The notes under the pieces: model-generated
What the model was told of the DNA's origin: nothing
Seen by the model: only the letters and a program-made list of their open reading frames with translations
Database searches by the model: none
In this document: positions 42,961-55,162 of the stretch, piece after piece
Numbering within the stretch: the first letter of the stretch is position 1
Layout of the letters: every line of letters starts with the position of its first letter
NCBI RefSeq assembly: GCF_028009165.1
Contig: NC_079241.1
Coordinates: forward strand, 1,922,001-1,986,000
DNA length: 64,000 nt
DNA from: Akanthomyces muscarius
Lineage: Eukaryota; Ascomycota; Sordariomycetes; Hypocreales; Cordycipitaceae
Direction: 5' to 3'
Program-made: the position numbers and the translations under genes

Positions 42961-43051
42961 CTAGCCTTCAAATGTCAGTCTCTATTCCTCTCCTTGACTA
43001 ACACGATCTTGACTAACACCGTACTTGCAGCTTCTGAGCTACAAAAAAACC

Positions 43052-43480
43052 ATGAACGCTAGCTTGAGCATGTATGCTGTTCTGTCCATGCTGGCAGGGC
43101 AGATTCTGGCCTCCCCAATTGAGCCAATGGCCGTTCCTGAAGATAATCCGATTGCACCCGGCTGCCATCAAAACTCCTGCCCTGAAAGCCGTTTCGGCGT
43201 GGATCTGCTGAGCTCAGATAATGCCATGACCGGATGGGACTACATCCTTCGATGGAAGGGCAACTGTGGGTGCAATGCCTGGGAAGTCTCGTCGGACGGC
43301 TGCAAAACCTTTTCCATCTGCTCCGGAAAGCACTCGGTGTGCATGGACTGGCGCAGGGGCAGAGGGCACTGGGTTGACCCCAGCGGCCACAGAACTTGCT
43401 ACTCGCTGGCCACCGGTTACACTTGTCTGAATACGAAATGGGAGGCGTGGCCGACGGGTGAGGTGCCATGCGACTGGTAG
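43052..43480 (+). CDS. Small secreted cysteine-rich protein
   Basis: A 142-residue protein with a clear signal peptide (MNASLSMYAVLSMLAGQILA, cleavage predicted after Ala20). The mature part has ten Cys, an even number as expected for disulfides: GCHQNSC, GNCGC, DGCKTFSIC, SVCMDW, RTCYS, YTCLN and VPCDW, with many Trp and Gly. No membrane segment or repeats. I recognise no family. The 5' leader ends with a good polypyrimidine/CAG acceptor just before 43031, so a leader intron is likely. Size, cysteine content and secretion are those of fungal effector-like or antimicrobial proteins; that role is inference only. It lies between a degenerate-looking fragment and an amidase. Confidence 0.72.
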   Translation: MNASLSMYAVLSMLAGQILASPIEPMAVPEDNPIAPGCHQNSCPESRFGVDLLSSDNAMTGWDYILRWKGNCGCNAWEVSSDGCKTFSICSGKHSVCMDWRRGRGHWVDPSGHRTCYSLATGYTCLNTKWEAWPTGEVPCDW

Positions 43481-44158
43481 AGAGTTAGCTGGAGCTTACG
43501 GCCGCCTTGGGCGTTGCAATTATTTCCACAAAGCGCGAGTGTGTACTCTCGCCGAGATGTCTATGCACTGTCATTTTTAGTAACTTGCCTGATGCCGCAT
43601 GATGACGAAAAAGGTTACAACGCCGCTTTTAGTGCGCGCCTTGGGTGAGGTTCAGGTTGTAACTAGGTCTTGGGCTTGTAGCGCACTTTGTAAGTAGTGA
43701 ACATCGGTCAGTAATTTTCTCTTTTACAGTGTTTTATCAATGAGACCCGGACCATGCCTTTCCACAGTCAAAAAGCGCCGCCATGATGTTACCAGCAATG
43801 ACGATACTGTCCATCAAAACTACGCCTTCTAGAACGCCGTCTCCAACCAAGGATGGAGTAGCTGGAGTAGTCCGAGGCCCCGGCCAGAGCACTACTCCGC
43901 TAGCCCGGGGCTATGCGCCGATAAGTATGTGCATTTTGATGGGCTGAGCAGTTGACGGCTCGCAATCCCGAAGTCTGCGGGGTTCTGGTTTCTTTATTAT
44001 TGATTTTGCCGACATCGGATTTTTAGTTGAAAAGTAAGCCATTATTTATATGTGGCTTAAGCCGTGACCTTTGTTGCTTTTGTTTCCCCTCCCCCAAACC
44101 ATCTACGTCTGTCCATGTCAAGGTGTATTTCCCCGCCACCACCCAAGAGAGATTCAAA
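43481..44158. other. Intergenic region, no supported gene
   Basis: 3' flank of the secreted protein and promoter of the amidase. It contains pyrimidine-rich sequence just before the amidase start. A short inverted-repeat-like stretch (AGTAGTCCGAGGCCCCGG and GCACTACTCCGC) lies near 43870-43900. Confidence 0.4.
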
Positions 44159-46040
44159 ATGGAGACGGCTCAGCAAAAGATCGAGAGGGCCAGAGCAAGG
44201 CGCGAGACTGGCCTCGCCAAAGTCGAGCCGAAGCTCGCGGGCCTGCCGGACCAGCTACCCCGCAACAGCCTGGATCTGTCGAGCAGTATTCTGACCGCGA
44301 GAGAAATCGAGCTCACAGAAAAGTACGACGTCATTGAGCTTTTGAGGATTCTTAAATCGAGGGAGGTCTCTGTGGAGGAAGTGACTAGAGCCTTTCTACG
44401 TCGTGCGGCCGTTGCGCACGCTGCCGTAAGTCTTATTCTGAGCTCTCGCCCGCGCTGGCGCCCGCTAACACCGGAGTAGACGAATTGTCTGGTGGAGTTG
44501 ATGTGGGATCAGGCCATTGCCCGGGCCAAGCACCTCGACGCGCTGCCTGAGCCAAACGGCGCTTTCTTTGGCCTGCCCATCTCTACCAAGGAGCACCACG
44601 GCATGGTCGGTGAGAATATCATCACAACCGCCTCTGTAATTGCATGGGTCGACCGCAAGCATGGCTCCAACGTACTGTACGACGATCTCTGGGACGAGGG
44701 ATGTGTTTTCTACGCCCGAACCACTCAGCCACAAACCATTATGCACCTGGAAACCGTCAGCAACCTGTGGGGAAGAACTGACAACCCGTACAACCGAGAC
44801 CTGACAGCAGGTGGAAGCAGCGGAGGAGAGTCTGCTTTGATTGCTATGCGCGGTAGTCTGTTGGTGAGTGAGCTGCGCTAGGGGCCATTTGGCCTGTTCA
44901 TATGCTGAGACAGATCGCTAATAAGACAATGCAGGGCATTGGCGGTGACATTGGTGGCAGCATTCGTTGCCCTTCTGCTTTTGTTGGCATTTATGGATTC
45001 AAGTAAGGAAAATTTCCGCCAGGCGAAATCGAGCATTTGAAAGCTAACACGATCTTTCTCACAGGCCTTCGACGAAGCGTATCACTGTTGCAGGTCAGAT
45101 CGGTCACATGGCGGGGCGAGAGACCGTCTTCAGCACACCAGGGCCAATGACGGTGGACCGCAAGGCGATGGAGCTTCTCATGAGAGTGATCCTTTCTAAG
45201 CAGCCATGGCGCAAGGACCCATCCATTGTCCCAATGCCTTGGACCCCTCACAAGTTCAACAAGCCCCTCAAAATCGCCGTGCAGTGGTGGGACGGCGTCG
45301 TCAAGCCTCATCCTCCAGTCACCCGCGCGCTCAAGGAGGTTGTCGCCGCCTGCAAAAAAGCCGGCATGCAAGTCGTGGACTGGAATTGCGAGGGCTTAAA
45401 TCACAAGAAGAGCTGGGACATCATCTCGGCCTTGTATTGGCCCGATGGTGGTGAAGAGACATTGGACTGTCTCAACGGCGCCGAAGACACAGTGCTCCCA
45501 CTCACGAAATGGGTCATTCAGGAGCAGCCCAGTGTGAAGAACATGACGCAAGCTGATCTTTGGAAGGTAAGTAGTGGTCATTTACGTCACGGATCGACTT
45601 TGCGGCATGATCAAAAAGTTCATGAGCTGACGAGAAACTAGCTGTGCTACGAGCGTGATGCCTACCGTGCATCATATGCCAAAACCTGGAATGCGACCGC
45701 CGACAGCGATGGCCATGAAGTCGACGTAATTCTCTGCCCTGCCAGCTTCGGAGCGGCCACCCCGCATGAGAAATCCAAGTACTGGGGTTACACTTCGCAC
45801 TGGAATATGCTCGACTACCCGGGCGCCGTCTTCCCCGTCACTACGGTTGACGCTTCAAAGGATGTCAAGGACTCGAGCTACAAGCCTGTCAATGAGCAAG
45901 ATCAGTTCATTCAGGACCTGTATGACCCCGAATTGTTTGCTGGAGCCCCGGTCGGTCTCCAGATTGTCGGAAGACGGCTGCAAGAGGAAAAGGTCCTCGC
46001 TGCCTTGGAGCTGGTTGAGCAGGCCATGGGCCGCCCATAA
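44159..46040 (+). CDS. Amidase signature family hydrolase (acetamidase-like)
   Basis: Hydrolyses C-N amide bonds, releasing ammonia from amides. Five exons: 44159-44425, 44480-44863, 44935-45002, 45065-45566 and 45642-46040; 539 residues in phase. The Ser-cisSer-Lys triad of the family is visible: Lys126 in PISTKEHH, the cis-Ser at 202/203 in TAGGSSGGESALIA, and the nucleophile Ser226 in GGDIGGSIRCP (restored across intron 2). GLPISTKEH and FVGIYGFKPST also match fungal acetamidases; length is typical (about 540). No signal peptide, so cytosolic. Substrate cannot be told from sequence. Intact, ATG in AAAATGG context. It sits beside a transporter and near a Zn2Cys6 regulator. Confidence 0.92.
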
Positions 46041-46784
46041 ATACAGTGCAATAGGGTCAACCTAGTACTACATGTTAGATACAGAAACTCAAATAATACA
46101 AGTTACCCAACACATCAAAAGACCATCTAGTGCTTCGTTGATGGGAGAAGAGGTCGGACTCTTCCGCGCCTGCTGTCCCTAAGTGGCTGTAAGAGTTGCG
46201 GTTGCACTAGGACCTCATTTTACGCCTGACAAAAAAGATTGCACGCGTTTACTTTACCTCGGAAATTTACCGACTCATCTACAGCCTGTTCCTAGCGTGT
46301 GGGCGTCGCAGCGATGTGAACGCCGTTCAAACGGTGCTTGGCTCCACATAGACGGCGTTCAAGACGGCAACCTCTGCCGCGGAAGTGCAACTGCCGGTGT
46401 TCTCTGCACCTGAATGCCAGAGGTTTACGCAATAAATATGTTTAATCTCTGGGCTAGTTGGAGTATCCAATGACATGTCGGGCAAATGGATGCAGCCACG
46501 AGTACTTGGCAAATTGACCGATTTCGCAACTCTTCCCCATGGGGTAACAAGACCCATACCAACAACAGCGTGCCTCTCGCTGTGAAAGCAAAAGCTTAAA
46601 GAGAGACGGCAGGTCAGGAACAAACAGTTTCATATCATAAAGCGCGAGCCGACAGAAAATTACTGCTTCAGCTGAACTACGACAACTCCTGAGGCCTTCT
46701 CTGCGCGTTTCCCGTCACTTACATAGCCCAAGACCAAAAGGTCTCATTCCAAAAGCTTTTCGACGACTCGAGTTTACCGTCAAC
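46041..46784. other. Intergenic region, no supported gene
   Basis: 3' flank of the amidase and promoter of the transporter, which read in the same direction. Nothing else seen. Confidence 0.4.
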
Positions 46785-48409
46785 ATGGGATTCAGCGCAA
46801 AGAACACTTTTCACCTCAACCGGCCGATGAGTCAGAATATCGTCTGCGGCCTGTATGTGGCCCTCGCCCGCGCCCACTACGAGAGCTTGCTGACACGACA
46901 CTGATCGATAGTATTCTTTTCTGTCTGCCCGGAATCTACACGGCGTTGACCGCCCTGGGCGCTGGCGGCGGCAAGCCTTCCTCGTCCGTCATCGCCAACC
47001 AGACAAATGCCATTCTCTATGGTGTCTTCATCGTCTTTGCGTGCATGGGAGGCACCATCGTCAATTTATTTGGGCCCCGGCTCTCGTTGATGATCGGAAC
47101 GCTTGGGTACCCTCTGTACGTGGGTGGTTTATGGTACTACGACAACACGGGCAATTCCTGGTTCCCGCTCTTTGCGGGTGCCGTTCTAGGTGCTCTCTCG
47201 GGGGTGCTGTGGACGTGCGTCTACATGGTTGCGTACGCGTATGCAGACGAGAGCCAAAAGGGCTTGTTCCTGGCCGTGCAGTGGGCGCTTCGCTCACTCG
47301 GCGCATCTGTCGGTGCTGCCATTGCATTCGCCGTCAACTACGGCCAGGCCAAGCCCACGGGTGTGTCTTCTGCCGTGTACATTGTGTTCATTGTTCTGCA
47401 AATAAGCTCTCTGCTTCTTTCTGGACTCCTGATTGTCAATCCAACGGACGTCGTCCGCAAGGATGGCACGCGCCTCGCCAAATTCGAATCGCCGACGTTC
47501 AAAGCCGAGATCAAGAAGCTGCAAAAGTGCTTCACGGATAAGAGGATCCTTCTGCTTACACCTGGGATGATCGTTTGTGAGATGCCCCTTGGCACTTTGT
47601 CCACTGTAAATGGTAATATTTCTCTCCCATGGCACCCTGACAACAACTGTCCCAGCTAATCATACATTGGTAGGATTTTTTCTGAACTTGCGTTCTCGAG
47701 CTCTAGCAAGTATGTGTTTCCAAATTATCCAAGTCATTGGCCCGCTGCTCCTAGTATGGATCTTTGATTCAAAGAAGATTGGCAGCCGAAAGATGCGAGG
47801 GCTTCTTGGCGTTGGTTCAATGGGAGTCATGGCCATTGGCACTTGCATAGGAATGTACATTTGGTTGTTCGCTGTCAACTATGACAAGCTCGGGAAGCCT
47901 CCGGGGCGAGACTGGGCCGATAGTGGCGCGCCCGCATTTTTCGCTCTCTACATTCTCTACGGCTGGGTGTATGCCGGATTCCAAATGGCAGTTGGCTGGT
48001 GCTCTTCTTCGCTTTCCAACGACCCTACCAAGCTCGCTCAGTATGCCGGGTACACGCGGGCATGCACATCTCTCGGCATGTGTATCAGCTTCGCACTTGC
48101 TTCTCAGTCTGTGTCCTTGTTGACTCAACTGAGCATAGAATTTGCGTGAGTTCTCTAACTTTGGCCGCCAGTGCGAACTGCCTCTCGGCAACGCCGCACT
48201 GTGGATGAAGCACCGACATCTTGACCAACGCTGACATGAACAATAGGCTTTACGTGATTGGATTTTGCGGCATGGTGTACGGTGTCCTTTTCAAGATCAA
48301 GGAGACCAATTACCCATCCGAGGACGGTGTAATTGCACCGCAGAAAGAGGGAGAGAAATGCGAGAGCCATACTCTCGAAGAACAGACTTCTGCCAAGGGT
48401 CGAGATTGA
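46785..48409 (+). CDS. UNC93-like major facilitator membrane protein
   Basis: Four exons: 46785-46852, 46912-47612, 47674-48145 and 48247-48409, in phase, 467 residues. After a short cytosolic start (MGFSAKNTFHLNRPMSQN) about eleven hydrophobic segments follow, with UNC93-type features: LFCLPGIYTALTALGAGG, NAILYGVFIVFACMGG, LYVGGLWYYDNTG and GVLWTCVYMVAYAYADE, and SKKIGSRKMRGLLGVG-type loop between the two halves. UNC93-like fungal proteins are MFS members of mostly unknown substrate. The C-terminal tail is charged and cytosolic. Downstream of the amidase in the same orientation, 745 bp apart, so co-transport with amide use is conceivable but unproven. Confidence 0.85.
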
Positions 48410-49200
48410 GAGGCCACATAACAATCGCGGCGTTGCAACCGATGGAGGAAGATACTCCCCTGGCAAATACCCGGTCAAGTACGCATAGAAAGAAAGCCTT
48501 ATACACTGTAGATCTTGTCCAATTAGTAAAAAAAAAAATCCAGTGTTTCCTTTCTACCTGAAGAATGCAAAATTGCTTGTATCGTGTTCTGTAGGAAAGC
48601 GGGAAAGACGATCAAGCTTGCCGGAAAGGCGATCTCTCCGCATCACGTGACCGAATTGATCGCCTCGTCTCCCCTGGTCGCTTGAGGCTGCAGGGAGCAA
48701 GGTAGCGTGAACGCAGCAGACAGATGCGACGGCGTGCTTGCGGTGTGCTGCGGTCCTCAATAACACAAGATAATTTTTTGAACCGTGTTCAATCGACTTA
48801 ATTCAAGTCTGAATATAAAATAAAGACCGAGACTTGTGGCAAAGCTTGCTTGCGGCGCCACATGCTCCGGGGCCGACAAGTACCAGGTACGCCGATGCGC
48901 TCCGCGGTCCTGCCCTGCCCGCAACCAAAGTCCCGCTCCGGGGCGCTCCAGCAGCCAGTCCCAAATCCTCAACCTCAAGCGTAGAAACGCCGACACAGGA
49001 CGTCAGTCGCAATCCATCAACGCCCACACCGCACATCGAATTTTGCCTCAAAATTACGCCTGTCATCTCAGTGAACACGTCGCTTTCGACCGATGCTATC
49101 TTGATCCCCCGCATCGCCTTGGTTCGAACGCTACGCGAGCGCATTTCGTCGCGCATGGCGCCAGGGGCCTCGCCGTCGCTTCCATCGCCCGGGGCCTAAA
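48410..49200. other. Intergenic region and SPT7 leader
   Basis: 3' flank of the transporter and the promoter/leader of SPT7. A pyrimidine/CA-rich leader directly precedes the ATG. No other gene supported. Confidence 0.4.
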
Positions 49201-52200
49201 ATGTCTTTTTCCAATGGCCAGCCGGCTTGGCCATCGCCGGCCTTGCATCATGCCAACAGTGCCAGGTCGCTCCAGCATCTTGACGATGCCTCGGCGCGTA
49301 CATCGACCCCTGTTGACAACTCCATCGCGCCGGTACCTGAGCTCACGCTAGACGCCGAGGAAGAAGCCCGTCGCGCTCATTTCGCCGAACTCTATCGAAA
49401 ATCCGAGAGTCGAGTCGACCTACTGTTCCTCGAAAATGGCGCATATAACCGCCCGGCGATCGAGGCGTTGCGTCGCCTGCCAGTCGCGTCCGCGGTTACC
49501 TTGCCGCCCACCACCGACCACGAACCGATAAAAGAACCCCCCATGAAGAAGGCCAGACGAGCAATTGACGAAGATGACTATGACGATGATGACGATGATG
49601 ACGACGATAGCGCGCCTGCTGCTGTTCCCAAAACGCAGGCTTCGATGGTCGCCAACCCCCTCTTATCGCCCTCGAAATCCGGAAGCTCGCCGGTTCACTC
49701 GATGAATTCGCCAGCCAAAACTCTCGATAAATCCAAACCTCAAGAAAGCTCACAAGGAAAAGATGCTACCGAAGAGAGCGAACTCAAAACTCTCGAAGAG
49801 TCGCGAAAAGCGACCGAACAGGCCGCTCGCCGAAGTTTCCATACAACCATGTACACTCTGGAGAATGATCGCACTGCAATGCTCGAACAGCAACAGTTGG
49901 AAGACTCGGAAAAGCAGCTTCAAGCTGAGATGGATAACAACAACAACAACAACAACAACAACAGCCAGGGCGGTGCCAGCGGACTTCAAAATGCCAACCA
50001 AGGAACTCTCAGCAGTGCCAACCTAGGTGCCTCCAGTCTCACGCTGAAGCATTTGATTGCGCGGATCGACATGAAGAGAGATCAAGTCCAGGCTACCGAC
50101 GCGGAACTGCGAGTTTTGATGAACGAGGTTCGCAAAAATCGTAGCAAATGGGCGAGCGAGGACAACGTCAATCAAGAAGATTTGTACGAAGCCCTGGAGA
50201 AGGTTTTGACGGAGTTGAAGGCACATACGGAATATTCAACGCCGTTCTTAACCCGTGTTAACAAGCGAGATGCGCCGGATTACTATACAAGTAAGCGACA
50301 CCAGTTGCAAGCCAAGTCGAGACTGATATCTAAACATCAAACAGTGATCAAGAATCCGATGGATCTCGGAACGATGACGAAGAAGCTCAAATCATTAACC
50401 TACAAGTCGAAAAGTGATTTTGTCGCAGACCTCAACCTAATATGGGACAACTGCCTAAAATATAATGGCGACATGAATCACCCTCTCCGTCGCATGGCCA
50501 ATGGCATGCGCAAAGAGGCGGAGAAACTGATACCGCTGATCCCGAATCTCGCCATTCGCTCACGAGTCGATGTCGAAAAAGAGGAAAGGCGAAAAGCAAA
50601 CGGCGAGGAGGATGATGGAGGTGACGACTCCGACGATGAGCCTATCATGTCATCCCGAGGTCGTAAGGCCGGGACAAAAGGAACCGGCAACAAGTCTCGG
50701 ACTGCGCCATCAGATGAGCAAAAAGAAGATACGCCAGTTGTCGATCAGAAGCCGGTGATACAGCTGAATGGTCTTCTTGGGAAACATGGGCGCGAAGGTT
50801 CCGAGGCCGACGGCAGCAATGGATTCTCAACGCCACCGATTGGAAACCTAACACCAAACGGAGCAAACGGGCAATCTGGCATAGGCAGCAACGCCGATGC
50901 TATGGAAATCGACGCGCCGAGCTTAAACGGAATGGCTCTCAACCAAAATTTTGACGAAGCAGCCGAACAAGTTTACGAAGACGAAGAGTACAAGGTCTGG
51001 AAGCAAATCACAAAGAAGGATCGAGCCTTGGCTGCCAAAGAGCGCTTTTCGCTGTTCAAAGACAACAAATTGAACGGCGATGCACCGGCCCTGCTCCGAA
51101 GTAGGGCTGGTATGCGTCGGTTCTTGAAGCACCAGAAAGAGGCGGAAGCACTTGGACTTGGGCAAGGCTTCTCAGACGCGTCAGCTATTGCAGCAAAGGA
51201 CGCTGGCTCAAAGGCACAAGAAACACTCGCGGATGGAATCGACGATGAGCAGGATAAGACCATGCCCGACTACTATGAATCTCTCTCAAACATCCCTGAT
51301 GTGCCTGTCAAGCTGCAGTGGATCGAGGACGGTGAAGGGCAGGTCATCAATCAGCACGAAGAATTTTTACGCCTGGTGCAACCTGGCTTATTCACAGCGC
51401 CTCACAGCCGATTCGCAAAGAAAATGGACGACAACATTCATCAAATACAAGAAACTCGGAAACTCGCGACAAAAATTTCTGTCATCAAGCAGATGCAGGT
51501 CCAGTCGCAAGTGTATACGAATCAGTTTCCCAAGTCGAATAACGAGCCATTTGTGGAGCAAGATATTGAACCACACTTCTACTCTGACGACGGGCCCGTC
51601 ATGGCCGCAGATACTTGCCAAAACGCGTTGAAGCGGTCTGTGGGCAAGATTCTGTACAACTGCGGGTTCGAGGAGTTTCAGCCTTCGGCTGTGGATACTC
51701 TCACGAGCATCGCTGCGGATTATTTCCAAAAACTCGTCCGAACCTTGAACGTCTATCGTGAGGCGGAGAAGAAGTCTATCGAGTTACCCGACGGAACAAA
51801 GATATCGACGCGCTTCTCAGCAGAAGAAGTCATTCTACACACCCTCGACGAGACCGGCCACGACATTTCCACGCTAGAGCTATACGCTAAGGACGATGTC
51901 GACAGACTCAGCACACGACTCGGCACGCTGCATGAGAGAATGAAGATGCACCTGACCGACCTGCTTCGGCCAGCTCTCTCTGGCGATGCCGGCAACGACG
52001 GTGTCGGCGCTTTCAAGGACGGCAGCGACCAGTTCACCAGCGGCGACTTTGCCGACGAGCTCGGCGAGGACTTTTTTGGTTTCAAAGCGCTCGGACTGGA
52101 CAAGGAGATGGGCCTGGACTCGTTCTCCGTGCCCTTTCACTTGCTACAGAGCCGCGTGCGCAGCCAGTACCAGATGCAGACGCAGAACGCGGGCGGCGTC

Positions 52201-52713
52201 ACCAGCTGCGACGTCTTTGAGACGCTGCCGACGTCGGAGCCCGTCACGACGGACAGCATCCAGCACCACATTGGCCTCGTGCGCAACTTCTTCCTCGCCA
52301 AGCTGCACGCCAACGGCGACCAGCCGCTCATCGAGGACGAGGACCTGCCGACCAAGCAGCGCAAGCCGCGCCCGCGCCTCGGCGCCAGCGGCAAGATCAT
52401 GTCGGCGCAGAAGCGGCCCCCGCGTGAGCAGATCGCCCTCGCCAAGAAGCGGAAGAAGCTCGAGGCTCAAGCGGCCGAGGCCCGACTCAATGCCGAAAAG
52501 GCCGGTGCTGCTGGCGGTACTGGTGCTGGTGCTGCTGGCAGCGGCGCGATGCTGGGCAAGAAGAAGCCGAGCATCTCCAACGGCGCCGTGGTGCCGCCCA
52601 ACCCGGCCGTCATGGCGCTGGCCCCGAGCATGGAACGCGTGGACAGCATGCAGAGCGCCACGGACAAGGATGATACGACGGGGATGATGAGCCCAGAGAG
52701 CATTGCGCAGTAG
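49201..52713 (+). CDS. SPT7: SPT7, bromodomain subunit of the SAGA coactivator
   Basis: Spt7 scaffolds SAGA and pairs with other histone-fold subunits. Two exons, 49201-50290 and 50345-52713, give 1152 residues; the 54-nt intron has no stop and is a multiple of three, so an unspliced version also reads through. Order of parts: acidic Asp run (residues about 123-133), a poly-Asn tract encoded by AAC repeats (about 49932-49963), the bromodomain (about 340-450, with [15 protein letters not shown] and [12 protein letters not shown] containing the acetyl-lysine-binding Asn), an SPT7-specific middle ([17 protein letters not shown]) and a histone fold (about 780-850, [20 protein letters not shown]). 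The C-terminus is basic and Ala/Gly-rich. ATG 49201 follows a CCTAAA leader. Confidence 0.92.
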   Translation: MSFSNGQPAWPSPALHHANSARSLQHLDDASARTSTPVDNSIAPVPELTLDAEEEARRAHFAELYRKSESRVDLLFLENGAYNRPAIEALRRLPVASAVTLPPTTDHEPIKEPPMKKARRAIDEDDYDDDDDDDDDSAPAAVPKTQASMVANPLLSPSKSGSSPVHSMNSPAKTLDKSKPQESSQGKDATEESELKTLEESRKATEQAARRSFHTTMYTLENDRTAMLEQQQLEDSEKQLQAEMDNNNNNNNNNSQGGASGLQNANQGTLSSANLGASSLTLKHLIARIDMKRDQVQATDAELRVLMNEVRKNRSKWASEDNVNQEDLYEALEKVLTELKAHTEYSTPFLTRVNKRDAPDYYTSKRHQLQAKSRLISKHQTVIKNPMDLGTMTKKLKSLTYKSKSDFVADLNLIWDNCLKYNGDMNHPLRRMANGMRKEAEKLIPLIPNLAIRSRVDVEKEERRKANGEEDDGGDDSDDEPIMSSRGRKAGTKGTGNKSRTAPSDEQKEDTPVVDQKPVIQLNGLLGKHGREGSEADGSNGFSTPPIGNLTPNGANGQSGIGSNADAMEIDAPSLNGMALNQNFDEAAEQVYEDEEYKVWKQITKKDRALAAKERFSLFKDNKLNGDAPALLRSRAGMRRFLKHQKEAEALGLGQGFSDASAIAAKDAGSKAQETLADGIDDEQDKTMPDYYESLSNIPDVPVKLQWIEDGEGQVINQHEEFLRLVQPGLFTAPHSRFAKKMDDNIHQIQETRKLATKISVIKQMQVQSQVYTNQFPKSNNEPFVEQDIEPHFYSDDGPVMAADTCQNALKRSVGKILYNCGFEEFQPSAVDTLTSIAADYFQKLVRTLNVYREAEKKSIELPDGTKISTRFSAEEVILHTLDETGHDISTLELYAKDDVDRLSTRLGTLHERMKMHLTDLLRPALSGDAGNDGVGAFKDGSDQFTSGDFADELGEDFFGFKALGLDKEMGLDSFSVPFHLLQSRVRSQYQMQTQNAGGVTSCDVFETLPTSEPVTTDSIQHHIGLVRNFFLAKLHANGDQPLIEDEDLPTKQRKPRPRLGASGKIMSAQKRPPREQIALAKKRKKLEAQAAEARLNAEKAGAAGGTGAGAAGSGAMLGKKKPSISNGAVVPPNPAVMALAPSMERVDSMQSATDKDDTTGMMSPESIAQ

Positions 52714-53509
52714 ACGCGGACCGCCGTGGGGGCGTTGGATGTGTCAGGCTACCATGTACATTTTATGTTTGGGGTGAAGGGTGGGTCAATTTTGTATTAC
52801 TTGCGCGCGCATCCCTTTTGTTGTTTATATTTTTTTGGTTTATGAGGTGTCTGTTTTACTTTTGCGCTCACCTGCTTTTTTTATCCATCAAACATACCCA
52901 CTGCTAAAACTTAGAGATGTTTTGCTGCTTTCTTCTTACTCGTCGGCTTTTGCTTTCCGCGGTGATGCTTCTGGATCTGTGTTTTTCTTTGTATTTCTTT
53001 TCGGAACGTTTTTGCTTCCAGCCATGGGCATTGTCGTACGCCTTGCCAGAATTATTGGACAGCAATTGGATTTCAAGTTTCTTTTACAGTGTTAGTCGTA
53101 CGCAGATTAGGAATCTAAGAGATGATCAACGCCAAATATTGATTAAGAAAACATGGAACTGCTTTTATATGTTGAAATTGGGTATATTTTTATTGATTGG
53201 TCGCGGGTGACGTTGAGCACCATCGCAGGGTGTGGTAATTCGTAGCTCTACAAGCTACAGCCCTCCAGCTGGCGGGCCAGAAAGACAAGAGTAAATAAAT
53301 GTTTTATAATGACAAAAAAAAGCAAGTACGCCAAAGCCAATATCGAAATGCATGTTGTTGAACATACGCCATTTCCTAAATCTCATTTTCCATGTTAAAT
53401 GCCATTTCCCCATGTTCGTCATTTGCTCAAACAGAGCAGCTTTTTGTTTGTTTCACCCAGTGCGGCATTTAGAGAGCGGAAAGGCTTCTCTTCTTCATGG
53501 CAGCTATGT
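52714..53509. other. Intergenic region between convergent genes
   Basis: 3' flanks of SPT7 and the SHMT gene, T-rich on the plus strand as expected for long 3' ends. Nothing else seen. Confidence 0.45.
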
Positions 53510-55162
53510 TTAGATGCCAGCCTCAAGGCGCCAACCCTCAACGGGGAGGGGGAAGGTGCAGGACCAAGCGGCAATCTCCTTGCGGAGCTCGTTGATGCGC
53601 TCGACCTCGCCGCTGTTGACCTTGGCCTTGAAGTCCTTGAGCTTGTTGGCCTCCTTGGGGAGGGCAGCCTGGGTCTCCTTGCAGATCTTGATGGCCTCGT
53701 CAATGTACTTGGCGACGCGCTCAAACTCCTTCTCGCCGAAACCACGCGAGGTCATGGCGGGGGTGCCGATGCGGATGCCGAAGGGGGTGAGGGCGCTCTT
53801 GTCGCCGGGAATGGCGTTCTTGTTGCAAGCAATGTTGATGAGCTCGAGGACGGTCTCGAGACGGGCGCCGTCAAGCTTGTGCTCGCGGAGGTCGACGAGG
53901 ATCATGTGGCTGTCGGTGCCGTCGGCGACGAGCTTGTGGCCGAGCGCCTTGAAGCTGTTCTCGAGGGTCTTGGCGTTGGCGACGACCTGCTTCTGGTAGA
54001 CCTTGAAGTCAGAGGTCTGGGCCTGCTTGAGGGCGACGGACAGAGCGGTGATGGTGTGGTTGTGGGGGCCACCCTGGTGGCCGGGGAAGACGGAGAAGTT
54101 GATGGCGTCCTCGAGCTCGTAGAGGGTCTCCTTGCCGGTCTTGGGGTTGACGGAGCGGACACCCTTGCGGAAGAAGATCATGGCACCGCGGGGACCACGA
54201 AGGGACTTGTGGGTGGTGGTGGTGACAATGTCGGCGTACTCAAAGGGAGTGGGGATGACCTCGGCAGCGATGAGACCGGAGATGTGAGCCATGTCAACCA
54301 TGAGGTAGGCGCCGACGGAGTCGGCAATCTCGCGCATGCGCTTGTAGTCGATCAGGCGGCAGTAGGCAGAGGTACCGGCGACGAGGACCTTGGGGCGGTA
54401 AAGAATGGCGTTCTTCTGGAGCGTATCGTAGTCAATGATGCCAGTCTCCTCGTCGACGCGGTAGGGCATGGTCTCGAAGTAGGTAGAGACGGCAGAGATC
54501 CTGTGAAATTTTTGTTAGAGATTGGTGGTGGTGCATGTATAATCGAGTCTCTGAACGTACTTGCGCTGGGGGGTCTGGTAACCGTGGGACAAGTGACCGC
54601 CGTGGGGAAGGTCGAGACCCATGAGACGGCCACCAGGGGCCATGAGGGCCTGGTAAACCTGAAGATTGGCGGGAGAGCCACTGAGAGTCTGGACATTGAC
54701 ACCCCACTTGTCGTTGTCGAGGTGGAAGGCCTCGAGGGCACGCTTCTGGCAGAGAAGCTCGATTCTGTCGATGTGCTGGTTGCCACCGTAGTAGCGGGCA
54801 CCGGGGAGACCCTCGGAGTACTTGTTGCTCATGGGAGAGCCGAGAGCGTCAAAGACGGCACGAGAAGTGATGTTCTCGGAGGCAATCAGGACAATGGACT
54901 CGCGCTGGCGCTGGACCTCGTCTTTCTGTCGAGGGGGAGGGGTATTAGCGCGGGGTCACGGAGAGGGAGGAGGGGCAATCCAATTGGCAGTAAACGTACC
55001 ATGATGGCGGCGACCTCGGGATCAGACTCAAGAAGGGACTTCTCGAGCATCTAGAGTAAAAAAAGGCATTAGCTAGCTATCGAGGGTGCTGGGCGGCAGC
55101 AAGACGAGACTCACGTCCTTGTGGGTGGCGGGGAGAGCGTAGTCGGGGGTGAGGGCAGCCAT
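53510..55162 (-). CDS. SHM2: Serine hydroxymethyltransferase, cytosolic
   Basis: PLP enzyme interconverting serine plus tetrahydrofolate with glycine plus 5,10-methylene-tetrahydrofolate, feeding one-carbon metabolism. Four exons: 55162-55115, 55050-55000, 54925-54561 and 54500-53510, in phase, 484 residues, the usual cytosolic length. No mitochondrial presequence ([16 protein letters not shown]), which favours the cytosolic form. Seen motifs: [68 protein letters not shown] and the PLP-lysine in [13 protein letters not shown] (Lys253). Codon use is strongly biased (C-ending), consistent with high expression; this also leaves the opposite strand open over most of the gene. Confidence 0.95.

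Noticed and set aside
53399..55054. Long plus-strand open frame of 551 codons opposite the SHMT gene
   Set aside because: It is antisense to a strongly codon-biased gene, crosses its introns, and has a Val/Gly/Leu-rich composition typical of a shadow frame.
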